From Antedon mediterranea (taxonomy: Eukaryota > Echinodermata > Crinoidea > Comatulida > Antedonidae): 64,000 bases of DNA. This document shows, piece after piece, positions 24,727 to 36,699 of the stretch. The position numbers and the translations under genes were made by a program. The stretch is from contig NC_092671.1 of assembly GCF_964355755.1 (NCBI RefSeq), forward strand, positions 2,336,501-2,400,500, given 5' to 3'. Positions within the stretch are counted from its first letter, which is position 1. Each line of letters starts with the position of its first letter. The notes beneath the pieces are model-generated. The model did no database searches. It had not been told where the DNA came from and was given only the letters and a program-made list of their open reading frames with translations.

Positions 24727-25654
24727 TTAGGTCGTATCACTTTGTATTGATAAACTAGTATAATATAATTGTGAAGACTTGCTATTAAAAAGATGGAGAG
24801 AAAACGGGAAAATAGAAGGAAGATATGTTTGGGCGTGAGGAGCAATCAACTAATTAGCGCTTCCCGTTTCATGAATCTTTCCATGTCTATTCTATTGTTT
24901 CCGTATATGGTATAAAAGGTATTTTCATTTGCAATGTCAAGAAAGGCCTAATTGCAGTAGGCCTGTATAATAAAGTGATCTTGATTTGTTCTTGCAGGCA
25001 TCACAGTCATTAAACATGATATGAATACACGGTTATTAATTACTGGGAGTTCATACGTAAACGCTGGCTCGTATGGACGGACAATAACCTACACTGGGTA
25101 CACAATGGAACAGATCTCACAACTAGTGCAAAAATCAGCATCGTGTGAACAGTATATTAAGGTAACACACTATCATTGGCAAGGCTTTAAATGCACATCT
25201 TTTCCAGATTTAGAGGTGACAGGATCCGAAAGCCTCTTCAAACATCCAACACGTACAGTAGGCCTATTTACTTACATGCCTATGTAAAATACGGGATAGA
25301 AGCTTTGCTTCAGGAAATATATTCCTTCGAGAAAAATATCATTCCCTCAGGATGTCAATATCTGTATGTTATGTATTATTTCTTTTCATAGCTTGAATGC
25401 CACGCTTCAGCAATTAAATTTCTAACAGTGTATAATTATCGGTGGGTGTCAAGAGAGGGAGCCGCTATGTACATGTGGGGAGGGGGTAAAACGTACAACA
25501 GGACGTGCGCATGCGGATTAGATGGTGAGTAATCCTACATAGTAATGTGAATTATATTATGATAAAGATGGTGAGTATCCCCACATAATAATGTGAACTG
25601 TTTTTTCTTAAAAAATAAGTTTACTGTAACTAAAAAGCCAACAATATTGGCATG

Positions 25655-25815
25655 GGTTCGAGGCCGACTCGCTCCTAGTTCTGGTGGTGGAACAAGTCTT
25701 CTCAGACTAAAAACCGTAGGTCCAGTGTTACACAGTCCGTGTGCACTATATAAAGAACCCAGCTCATTATTCGAGACGAGTAGGGGGTTACCCAGGTTAT
25801 CTGATTCACAAAATA
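25655..25815 (+). mobile_element. tRNA-derived SINE, 5' truncated
   Basis: Starts in GGGTTCGAGGC (B box), then TCTGGTGGTGG, AAACCGTAGGTCCAGTG, GTGTGCACT and GAGACGAGTAGGGGGTTACC. The same body is complete at 60427-60735 and, inverted, at 37708-38074. It lies in gene B intron 4. Confidence 0.8.
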
Positions 25816-27148
25816 GCCCCTGTATCAGGATTATTACGACCTATCTGATAGGAAAGTGATTAATTTACTATTGGTAGCCTAATCCTTGGCCACATTGCCT
25901 AAAAGATATAAAATGAAAGTAAAATATTACAATTTATTTTCAGCCTTATATGATGAAATTTGTACGTAAAATGTAGGCTTCTGAAATTGACCGGAGATGT
26001 CCGTAAACCGACTGAAACTAACAGTTATATTTTATTTCAAAAAGTCTCAGTTTTGACTGCCTGGTTTTCTCGCAAGTTAGCAAACTAAGGAACACCCCAA
26101 TCCCCACCTTCATTGAATCCCTCCACCGCCCCTGTCTTCACTCTTTATTCTTTTTTTCTACTATATCTTTGCTCTTTATTTATTTCAGGAACTTGTGATG
26201 ACCCAGGCTTAGTTTGTAACTGTGATATAAATGATAAGCAACTAAGGAATGATTACGGACTTTTAACCGATAGAGCTCGTTTACCCGTTACCAAAGTTTA
26301 CGCTGGTGACGTAAATAGTCAACGCGAATATACTTTCCTTACACTTGGTTCATTAAAATGTCGAGGTAGGTAACCAATGTCGAAGTATTCTGTGATGTGA
26401 TGGAATAGAAACGTCAGAGAATTGCGTATAATATGGCGTTGCATGAAATAGACCTGCTACGTCACAACTTAATTGTATCCTACCAAAAAGTTGTTACCAG
26501 TTTAGAATCTAACTTACTAATCTAACAAATCTTACTAATCTAACTTATTACGATGGTGATTGATAAGATATTATGAGGTGTATTAATATAACGTTTATCT
26601 ATTTCAATTTAGGATTTGCACCACCCGTTTTACGTTCATGCGCTGAGGTGAAAGCGGCTGGATTCACAAAGACTGACTCTTATCTTATTGATCCAGACGG
26701 TGATGGCAGTGACATTGCTTATTGGGCGTATTGTGATCTTGAACTTGGCAAAGACGAAGGTTTGTGTTTTTCGGTTATGGCTATCTGTTTGTTGTTTACT
26801 ACACATAAATAGGCCTACAATTACAGTAATTCATAAAATATTTGTATTTTAATTTTAATTGAAGTTTTTTTATGTAGTTTTCTGGAACTTCTGAAAAAAT
26901 TGACTCATTCAATGGTCACTATCTACTCCGACTTCCACAAACTTTGTATAAAACTTACGTAAGTATTTTTCTTTATTGCAGTTACTACTGCTGTGTTCCA
27001 TGATGTCTATGAACGCACTTATGTCCATGGTTACAACAATCCAAAATACAGCAAAGTGTTCAACTATCCAATCAGTGACACTCAATTGCGCATGGTCACT
27101 ACAGATTCAAGCAGATGTCGGCAGTATTTTTTTACTTGATATGTTGAT

Positions 27149-27182
27149 ATAAGTTTGCGGTACACCACGTACGCAAACTTAT
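27149..27182. repeat. 11-bp-arm hairpin after the defective gene B exon 7
   Basis: ATAAGTTTGCG and CGCAAACTTAT are exact reverse complements, 12 bp apart. It starts 10 bp after the premature stop and may belong to the insertion that removed the donor. Confidence 0.8.
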
Positions 27183-28504
27183 AACATTTGATTTCGCCAT
27201 GCATTCCTTGATATGCTTTTTGAAATAGAATGGTACATTCTTGTTCTGTGACTGCTCGTGTATACCAGAATATTTAATGAATTGATTAGATTATTTTCCT
27301 CAATGAATCTTATAGATGGACTTCATTCTACCCAAGACAGGTTTGTATAATGAGATGGGCTTATATTCGAGACGGGTATTTACTTGTACAAACTCAATTG
27401 TTGATTGAGGGCGTCACCAATGCCACCAATTGACAGTATTTCATGGTTTTATAAGGCAATAAAGTAAAATTAATGAATTGTTTTACTGTTTTTAAATTCC
27501 AGATTGACTGCTACCATGTACTGTTTTCTGGGTCACGTTGGGTATCAATCAATGGAAATGAACTTGTTAACTGGGGAGGAACAGGAAGTGATTCCTACCA
27601 ATGTCCTTGCTCACTTGATGGTAAGTTTTAATTTTTGACACCTTCTCAATCTTTAACAAAATTTCAATAAGTATAAGAATTTATGGCAATCTGACTAATT
27701 ATGCTAATTATCTTAACAATTATTATAATTTGTAACAATATGTCATCCTATTCTGGAAAATGTGAGAGTTTTCTAAGTGAATGTGTAGGCTGTTCAAGAT
27801 TTAGTAGATACGGGCAGAAAGATCGCAGTTTGAATGCTTTTGGTCACACAGTTTTTTAGAACTGTGTATTATAGTATAATATACTATACAATACATTAAT
27901 CGCGCGTCTCTTGTATCATATTTTCTATGGCCTTTCTTGTATTAAGGATCTTGTCAAAGTGCTAGCTACACCTGCAATTGTGAGATTAATGATAGCTCAT
28001 GGCGGGAAGACCGGGGATATATTACAAGCAAGGAAGATTTACCAATGAAAGAGATACTAATAGCAGATACAGACCATAGTTACGAAGAACTATATTTCTC
28101 AGTAGGACCTCTTGAATGTACAGGTAAACATTATTTATATTGTATATATTATTTATAGTTTTACCTTAGTTAAGCATAGTTAAGCTTAGTTACATTTTTT
28201 TTTCTTCACATTATTGATTGTCTCCATCCCCGAAACCTCGGCTAAGAAATACTGGAATGGTGTCCGGCGGGGGATAGTTTATTACCATTAGTTAAGGTCC
28301 TATGTAAAGCACCTAGAGGGGTCAGTGATCCATTAGGCGCTATATAAATACTGTTTATTATTATTTATTATTATTATTGTAGGCACCGTAGGAAATTTAA
28401 TAAAATAAAATAATGCATATATTTTTCGCTTAAGCTCTGATTGGTCGGGCATTTTTCGCGCGTCACAAAAGTAGTTGGAAAATGAATTACTGTGGGTGCT
28501 GTAT

Positions 28505-28857
28505 ATACTGGAGAGTGATGGTGTAATGGTAATATTGGACTAGCATGTGATAGGCATGGGTTCGAGGTTATCTGTACCATACTAATTGCATCCTTAGGCA
28601 AGATGCTTTACTCTCATTGCCTCATCCTTCGGATGGGATGTAAAGCCGTTAGTCCCGTGTACTTAACAGTGCACGTTAAAGAACTTGGTACACTATTCGA
28701 AAAGAGTAGGGGATCGTCTCCCGGTGTGCTGATCTGGTAGGCGAGGCACTGCTGGCTGCCGTGGGTGGTCCGTGGAGGGCCTAATCCGAATTTTCTCAGT
28801 TTCCAGTTAAGCTTGAGGACAAATATAAATACCTTTACCTTTACCTTTACCTTCATA
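28505..28857 (+). mobile_element. second tRNA-derived SINE family
   Basis: GATGGTGTAATGGTAATATT (A box) and ATGGGTTCGAGGTTATC (B box) begin the element. The body has GATGTAAAGCCGTTAGTCCC and AAGAGTAGGGGATCGTCTCC, and it ends in (ACCTTT)n at about 28835-28857. It lies in gene B intron 9. Confidence 0.75.
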
Positions 28858-29883
28858 AAACAACGATTTTGATTCGCGCGACTACAGTATATTCGCTATT
28901 CGCCTAGTGGAAAATAATACGTCGTTTTCATGAATATAATTCTATGATAAATTATAGGTATTCCTCTGACTAATTGCGCGTTTTTCTCATGTCAAAGAAA
29001 AAATATAGATGTGCGCATATACGCGCGCATAAACCAACCGTAATTGGAAGCTTAGAATATTAGATTTCTTTGAGAAGAAAGGATGTTCCGTAGAACAGCA
29101 CACGGTTTATATTATGTTTGCCTATTTATTACATAGGTCCTGTGGCCAAGACGATCACATACGGAACATCTTGCTACAAAGTGATAACTGCACCAACTAC
29201 GTGGCAACAGGCAGCGAACGCGTGTAAACGAATCAACGCTCATCTAGCAACTATTGATGATGATGATGAACGCGTTTATCTGTCTAAGTTGACGCACGCT
29301 CTCGTTGGACCACTGTCAACGCTGTGGTCTGGTGCAGAATGTACCTCAATCGACTCTGCAGACAGTGTTAGCTGTGATGCCAAATATGGTTATATTTGTG
29401 AAGCTGAATGTAAGTTTTGAATAGTTATACTCATTAACACGATAATGCTCCCGATAGAGCAAATGTGTTTAGGTCTAGGCCTATATAAATCATTGAATTT
29501 ACTGTTGTTTTCAGTCGGACAGTACAGAAGCTTCAAACGCGTCAGTTCTGACCAATCACCTAACACCATTTTGTCGTCTAGGAAAGCCGTGAGTTCTGGT
29601 GTTTGTAGCTTGTATTGTGAAGACACTGCCAACTGCAACTCATTCTCGTACAACGCAGACACGCATGATTGCAAGATGAGCAGTGAGACCACTGACTCCA
29701 GTGCCGTTTCGGAGGACGGTTATGAACTGTTTATTTTACAAACGACGTACGAAAGTTGTCAAATGCATCTGGATTAGATAAACTCTTAAGCGTGGTTCCC
29801 ACTAGAACGTAACGCAAGGACGCAAGCGTTTTAACCCTATGACAAGCGAAGTTATATCACAAGCGAATAAGCCATCGCTTGTG

Positions 29884-30418
29884 TTGACATATGGTATTAT
29901 TGTATGGGGTGCGGGAAACAAAGAAAATTTGGATCGCCTTCTTTTGCTTCAGAAAAGAGCTCTTAGGATTATTTGTAAGGTAGACTTTCATCATCCCTCT
30001 TCTCAGCTCTTTGTGAAAACGGGCACATTTAATATATTTGATTTGTATAAAAACAGTGTTTTAAATTTTATGTTTAAATACCAAAAAGGACAACTTCCAA
30101 AATGTTTTAATTCTTTATTCAGTTTATTTGATAATTATCATACATATAACACTCGAAATAAAGACAATTATTGTATAAAATTAAAATCAACTAATATGGG
30201 TCAGCAAAGTATAGCATATAGAGGACCTAAGCTATGGAATCAACTTATAAGAAATATAAGAGAGAGTGAAAATATATCAATATTTAAAAAACTATTACTA
30301 AATAAATGCATTAATAGTTATAAAGAAACAATATATCTTTGCGAAAACAACATTTGTAAAATATGTCTAACATTAACTTAATTAATTACATTTTCGTATA
30401 TATTCTGAGACTGTGAAG

Positions 30419-30449
<31 letters not shown>

Positions 30450-30675
30450 CATACTGTAAATTATAGAAACAGTGCTCATATTCGGAACATGATCTCATAA
30501 TCGCGTCGAGCATAGCTATATATATATATATATATATATAAATCATACTGTAAATTATAGAAACAGTGCTCATATTCGGAACATGATCTCATAATCACGT
30601 CGAGCATAGCTCATTGGCGAAAGTTCCGTATTTTTTAGTTGTATGAAAAAATGTCTCTGGCTGGATTTATTTGAT

Positions 30676-30756
<81 letters not shown>

Positions 30757-30805
30757 CAATGATGTTGCGTAGCACTGTGTAAATTAGTGCTACGCAACAT
30801 CATTG

Positions 30806-30886
<81 letters not shown>

Positions 30887-31056
30887 TTATATTATAGTAC
30901 GTTGTATTTTCGTTCATTTATTTAGGGTGCCACAGATTAAAAGCTTTGCTTGCTTGTGGTTACCCTGTTTTTCACACTTTATTGTACTTAATTTTTTATT
31001 TATATTTTTATGAATGTTGTGTGAAAAATAAAAGAATCAATCAATCAATCAATCAA
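29884..31056 (+). mobile_element. 5'-truncated LINE (L2/CR1-like) inside the TTAA element
   Basis: The open frame, starting in flanking sequence at 29839 and ending at 30381, encodes the C-terminal tail of a non-LTR reverse transcriptase: LTYGIIVWGAGNKENLDRLL, LLQKRALRIICK, YNTRNKDNY and YRGPKLWNQL are typical of L2/CR1-group elements. After it come TA arrays and a tail of AATC repeats at 31029-31055, as expected of a LINE 3' end. The reverse-transcriptase core is missing. Confidence 0.85.
30415..30890. repeat. TA arrays with duplicated unit and hairpin
   Basis: A 95-bp unit (TATA run, ATAAATCATACTGTAAATTA, GAAACAGTGCTCATATTCGG) is present twice at 30440-30611. Further on, (TA)n at 30680-30750 and 30811-30880 flank a hairpin with 26-bp arms (30751-30776 and 30785-30810, core GATGTTGCGTAGCACT). 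Confidence 0.9.
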
Positions 31057-31108
31057 ATTCACTTGCGTTGCGTGACGTCCTTGCGTCGCTAGTGGGAACC
31101 ACGCTTAA

Positions 31109-31285
31109 GCGTGGTTCTCACTAGCGACGCAACGCAAGGACGTAACGCAACGCAAGTGAATTGACCAATCACAAGCGATGGCTTATTCGCTTGTGATTGC
31201 TAACTGTCTATAACTTCGCTTGTCATTGGTTAAAACGCTTGCGTTGCGTTTACGTCCTTGCGTTGCGTTCTAGTGGGAACCACGC
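31109..31285. mobile_element. TTAA-flanked inverted-repeat element, intact copy
   Basis: 177 bp between TTAA (31105-31108) and a mutated TTTA (31286-31289). Both ends carry GCGTGGTT(C/T)(C)CACTAG inverted, then repeated CGCAACGCAAGGACG words. It shares its left TTAA with the previous element, so the two sit back to back. Confidence 0.85.
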
Positions 31286-31830
31286 TTTATAGACAATAAT
31301 ATTTTAGTAAAGCCGGGAATAGCAAATTATCACTTCGCTCGCTGTCGTCTATTAATGTATTGCTTCAATGTTATTTATTTGTTTGTTTTGTTGCTTACCT
31401 TCTTGATGTTAGATAAAGAATTGAATTGAATTATATGTTATTGTATACTGTTCGGATGATCCATTGCATCGTAACTATAGATGTTAAAGCCAGTAAAACC
31501 GTAATTGAGACGTAACGTAAAATAAGTATTGTTTGTAAGTACAATTGTATTGTATATGCTTTTAAATATATATTTATATTTTATTCCATTCTGTAAGTTG
31601 CGGGTTTCCCGCTGTTGAATGAGATTATAAATAAAATAAATAAATAAAATAAGAGGCTACGGCTACGGCTACGGCTACGGCTCGGATAAGTCATACAAAC
31701 TGTAAATCCCGTTCTTCATTGTGAAAATGAATCTATATCGTCTTATTGGCCAACATAGAGTTATTTTACCTTTCCGGGCATCTGAAAAAAATAAATAAAT
31801 AAACAAAATCTGTTACCTGTACCATTCCCT

Positions 31831-31862
31831 AATATCAAATCAAATCAAATCAAATCAAATAA
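31831..31862. repeat. (AATCA)n run, probable retroelement tail
   Basis: ATCAAATCAAATCAAATCAA followed by ATAAACATTTATTTC. The pattern resembles the 3' end of a LINE in reverse orientation. No protein is recognisable beside it. Confidence 0.5.
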
Positions 31863-32136
31863 ACATTTATTTCTTTCATTCATATTTGAGTAAAACATAA
31901 TTTCTGATATTTGATATATAAATATTTTTTTTTTTTTTTGAGATATAATACAGAAAATTATAATGTATAAAAAAAAGATGATTCAGTTATATAAAAAAAT
32001 GAAAGAGGCAAAAAAACCCAAGAAAGTATCGATCAATTGGAAATAAAAATCCAATTGAAAACTTGTATGTTGGGAAACCATGTAAGAAAATTATATACTT
32101 ATATAATTATATACTTATATCAATCAACCCACTTAA

Positions 32137-32334
32137 GCGTGGTAACGACGTAACGTAACGCAACCTACGCAACGTAAGAAAATGCCCTTCCGATAATTGT
32201 GTTTTCCCCCGTCTGCGTGAAATCAAACCTGCAATGTTTGCAGCACTATTGCGTCGTCGGTTCCCACTTGTGATTACGCAATACAACACCTTACGTCAAT
32301 ACGTCGCTGAGTTGCGTTCTAGTGGGAATCAAGC
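32137..32334. mobile_element. TTAA-flanked inverted-repeat element, third copy
   Basis: TTAA on both sides (32133-32136 and 32335-32338). Ends GCGTGGTAACGACG and CTAGTGGGAATCAAGC. The middle differs from the copy at 31109, so it is another subfamily. Confidence 0.8.
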
Positions 32335-33914
32335 TTAACTTCTACTACCATTGTAAATACCTAAGATGTACATACATGTTAAGAAATTAATAAATAAAAT
32401 GCATCGATCAACAATCGTTTGTAAATCTATATTCAAACCAATTGATGTACTCTGAACAAAGATCGGTTTAGAATTAACAAGCGCTCTGTAAATAATATCA
32501 TGTACGACCATCGATTGCTATTCGTTTTAATTATGAAGAAATGGTCACGTACATGAATATCTGTTTGTTTGTTGTGTAACTATCACATCGACACAAGATT
32601 TGGAGGACACATCGTCATGTTTTCATCAACGTTGTTGATATTACTTTTCATTCAGTTTGAACAAAGTACGTATTTTAGGTTTTTATTGAATCAGTTTGAA
32701 TGTAAACCTAATTAAAACACTGTCTGCTAAACTTTTTTTTAATTCAGTTCAGTGCTATAAATTGTTAATTCTGAAAAACAAACATCGCTCTATTTATAGA
32801 GAACAGAATCTTCAGAAGATTATTATTACGGGGATGTACGGTAGTATAGGAATGATAGGAGTGCTAGTACACATGTTTAGGCTACTGTTTTTTTTTTTTT
32901 AATGTTCTTCAGTTAATTTATTAGTAGTATTAGTAATGCAGTTATTAATTCTACTTTGTATTTCTCAATACATAGTCAACCATTCATTTCTTCGGTTTAG
33001 TTTCCCTTGTAACTATTGAATCAACTTTACATTCTTCAATGTCTTTAGTCAATGGCCAGGTTTCATGTGCTCAGATAAAAAAAGATGGTGATTCAACGAA
33101 TGGTATGAAAACAATCAACCCAGAGGAAACTGACCAATCAGGAGATGAGATAACTGTTGAATGTGACATGACGTCAGATCCAACTGATGGCAAGTTTGTG
33201 GTTTCTCTTTATCTCATCATATTCATATTTTATATAATAACAGCTAAATAGTAAACAACCAATCTATCGGCATGTGTACCAACCCTATACAATGTATGAA
33301 TGACGATACTGTGACACATCCAATAAACAGAAAATAGTAAATTTTGTCGTACAACTCGACTACATTGATTTAGATTGATATATAACGTAATTACGTTTGT
33401 ATTAGAGCTTCTGAATCAATTTTACCATGTTGACCTGTTGAATACAATATCCTGTGAGAAAAGCTCTCATGCTTTCGGAAAGTTAACTTAGCATATTTGA
33501 CAAAACGAATGACGTATTTTTACAATAGGCCAAATCGCATTAGGCCTATGTACAAAATGTATATTTATTTGTTCTTGCAGGCATCACAATCATTAAACAT
33601 GACACTAATACACGGTTACTAATTACTGGGGGTTCATACGGTGACCCCGGATCGTATGTACGGACAATAACCTACACTGGGTACACAATGGAACAGATCA
33701 CACAACTAGTGCAAAAATCAGCATCGTGTGAACAGTACATTAAGGTAATAACACTGATAAGACTAATGCACGTCTATGCCAGGTTGAGAATGGGGGAGGG
33801 GGTATGTAGTACTTTTTACTTACTTCCTTTTGCTTATTCTGCAGTTGGAATGCCACGGTACAGTATTGAGATATAACAGTAAAGACTACCACTGGTGGGT
33901 GTCAAGAGACGGAT

Positions 33915-34190
33915 GTGACACAATGCCAGAACATACAAAGCTATGAATCAAACATATTATTATCAAAACAAGAACGTTCAGATACCAACAAGAGAACGTG
34001 AGACGGGACTGGAGATGGATTGAACATCTGGTAAGACGGTGGACACAAGAAGTAAACAAGGAAACGAGGAAGACCCACAACCACGTGGTGTCGAAATGTA
34101 GAAGAGAATATGACCCAAAATAGACAGGAGTAGAAGTCTTTCATGCCTCCATGCCAGAAAGCATAAAATGCGGTTGAGGAAGTCAATGTA
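33915..34190 (+). mobile_element. LINE 3'-end remnant that replaced gene C exon 4
   Basis: In one frame the sequence resembles the C-terminal tail common in non-LTR elements: RDWRWIEHL, RRWTQEVNKETRKTHNHV, then CRREYDP. It joins the exon 4 remnant at about 33913. Confidence 0.55.
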
Positions 34191-36699
34191 CTGTTAGTAT
34201 CACCGATCAATGTATTGATTGATGTACATTGTATTCATTTCATTTATTATACGGCTTATTCTCTTTTCAACTTGTTTATGATTGCAATAAAATAAATAAA
34301 CCTGTTTTATTAACAATAAAAAAAATCAACCAAGTTACTATTTCTATATAAAACTATTTGTAACTTTATATTTATTGATATATACATGAAGTTTGTTCTA
34401 TTCTCTCTTATCTTCTTCAATGTTTTTTTTTAATTGTGAAACGTTTTCATATACAATTAGGCTAAGTTATACCGGTAGTATTTTTTTAAGTGTGTTACGT
34501 CCGTCATTTATAAATAACGGTAAGTCGTACTTATCTTTTGTTTATTTCAGGAACTTGTGATGAACCAGGTTTAGTTTGTAACTGCGATATGAATGATTTA
34601 AAACTAAGGAATGATTACGGACTTTTAACCGATAGAGCTCGTTTACCCGTTACCAAAGTTTACGCTGGTGACGTAGATTCGAGTAACGAATATTCTTTCT
34701 TTACCCTTGGTCCGTTAGAATGTCGAGGTAGGTAATGTAAGAACTCATTCAATGTTGGAAATGGAATCGTCAAATGCGTAAAGACGTTCCATAAAAAAGC
34801 CTTGAGGCGTTCCATAAAGTACGTTAATAAAGTTCAAAATAATTATATAATCTACTAATTTGGGATACTTTTTCAAATGTTGTATGTTATAGAGGAATTT
34901 AAACAAAATTATGAAGAAAAAAAAACGGCGTGGTAAAAAATGGTGGTATCAAACTAAATATTATCCATGGTGTTTTAATTCAACTTGTTATTTTCACGCT
35001 ATATAACAAATTTACTCACCCATTGAGTTTTTTTGCACATTTTTAATTTTCTTTGTAACTGTATATGTGCATTTAAAACATTGTGCTTGTGGTAATTGAA
35101 AACGAATTTAGGGTTAATAATAGAAGGCCTATAGTACCTATCTATGTTTATTTCAATTTAGGCTTTGCACCCCCCGTTTTGCGTTCATGCGCTGAGGTGA
35201 AAGCGGCAGGATTCACAAAGACTGACTCTTATCTCATCGATCCAGACGGTGATGGCAGTGACAATGCTTATTGGGCGTATTGTGATCTTGACCTTGGCAA
35301 AGATGAAGGTTTGTATCAGTTTTTCGGTCATAAGTTGTTTATTCTTTGCCACAAACAAATCAATTAAAATAATCAATTAAATGTAATTGTATTTATTTTG
35401 TATTTTAAATGTATTGAGTTCGGCAGTGACGTCAAAGGCCCTAACCTTCTTTTATGAACTCGCGGAAACAGAACATTTCATTCAGGTGTCTGTTGTTTCT
35501 TAGGCTCTTAAGATTTCCACAGTTTCAGATGGGATGAGTCTTAGTAAACCAACTTCTTATGTATTTTGTTCAAAACATATTTTAATTTTTACACATTCAT
35601 TCTGCTGCTGAGGAATTGATTCTCGATAACTTGTTTTGTTTATTTCATTTCCACAAGCACGTGTGGAAACAAAAAACCTAATTATGACAATTAACAAATG
35701 AAAAAAGTAAAACAAGTTGTCAAATATATTGTAACCTTTACTTTCTACGGTTATGAAAAGAATTAAACAATATATCATGATTATGATTATTTCAAAAGTT
35801 TCATAGACAAATTTCGTGATACAGCTTCTCATGTGTATCATATTGTATGTCGTGAGAATTGGGTAAATAGACATTATATCCTACCATTCCATATTCTTTA
35901 TTTAGTTTGATGTGGATATTTGATGTTTGATTTAAATAATTGTTTCGTTGTTCATCCTTCCAGTTACTACTGCTGTGTTCCACGATGTCCCTGAACGCAC
36001 TTATGTCCATGGTTACAACGATCCAAAATACAGCAAAGTGTTCAACTATCCAATCAGTGACACTCAGCTGCGCATGCTCACTACAGGGTCAAGCAAATGT
36101 CGGCAATATTTTGATGTAAGTTTCTATTTAAAGATGTTGTAGTGAATTTATCTTAGTTGGTTCCGAGCTTTCTCAGGCGTATATCCACTCGACGTACACA
36201 GCTGTCGTTCCGAGCTTTCTCAGGCGTATATATTTCCACGCGACGTACACAGCTGTCACTGAATGATAACTCATACAAAAAGTATATTTAACTCAACTAG
36301 AACTTTTATTCCTTGTAATTCGATTAATACATCTTTCTACCACTACCAGTCAAGCCTTAATATTCTCTTTATCATCTTTCCGTTTATCTACTCTGATCTT
36401 ATTCTCTCTTCTCGTTTATCTACTCTGATCTTATTCTCTCTTCTTCTCTAATATCTATTACATTCTACTTTTATACTGGATATGCAAATTTTAGGCTTCA
36501 GAGGAGGATAACATTTTCCCTCCAAAATTTATGCGATTTTGATTGGCTAATTAAGGCGGACCTGGTCTAAAGCATCCTTCTCTAAACACAGAGAATCACA
36601 ACATCAATAATATGACAGATGTATTGTCCCCCTGAAAAATAATTCTAACCAAAATTTTCGATAATTTGTCCTTCACTAGAAACGAAAATTTGATTCTAA

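Larger units (their letters stand above)
23133..29777 (+). pseudogene. gene B: two-FIB/CTLD/PAN paralogue, exon 7 donor lost
   Basis: Exons: 23133-23178, 24012-24152, 24998-25161, 25392-25524, 26189-26365, 26613-26759, 26982-about 27130, 27503-27620, 27947-28123, 29137-29409, 29515-29777. Order, lengths and phases match gene A. In exon 7 the usual TTTGAT/GTAAGT end is replaced by TTTTTTACT and a TGA at 27137-27139, directly before a short hairpin (27149-27182). Without a donor there, translation would stop after 321 residues, inside the second fibrinogen-like domain. Skipping exon 7 would shift the frame. The downstream exons 8-11 are otherwise open and well conserved, so the lesion is recent, or the copy uses an unseen splice site. 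Exon 8 lacks one codon in the WGGSPGSD segment (WGGTGSD). The exon 2 donor is GC, as in the other copies. Confidence 0.75.
29790..31104. mobile_element. TTAA-flanked inverted-repeat element split by a LINE
   Basis: TTAA at 29786-29789 and 31105-31108; ends GCGTGGTTCCCACTAG and CTAGTGGGAACCACGC. The inner blocks GACAAGCGAAGTTAT and AAGCCATCGCTTGTG also occur in the intact copy at 31109. A LINE fragment interrupts it after CATCGCTTGTG (about 29884). The left TTAA is 9 bp after the gene B stop codon, so this element replaced the gene B 3' flank. Confidence 0.85.

Noticed and set aside
29390-29692. Minus-strand frames opposite the PAN exons (also 21907-22113 and 46588-46878)
   Set aside because: They are antisense shadows of exon 11 of genes A, B and C.
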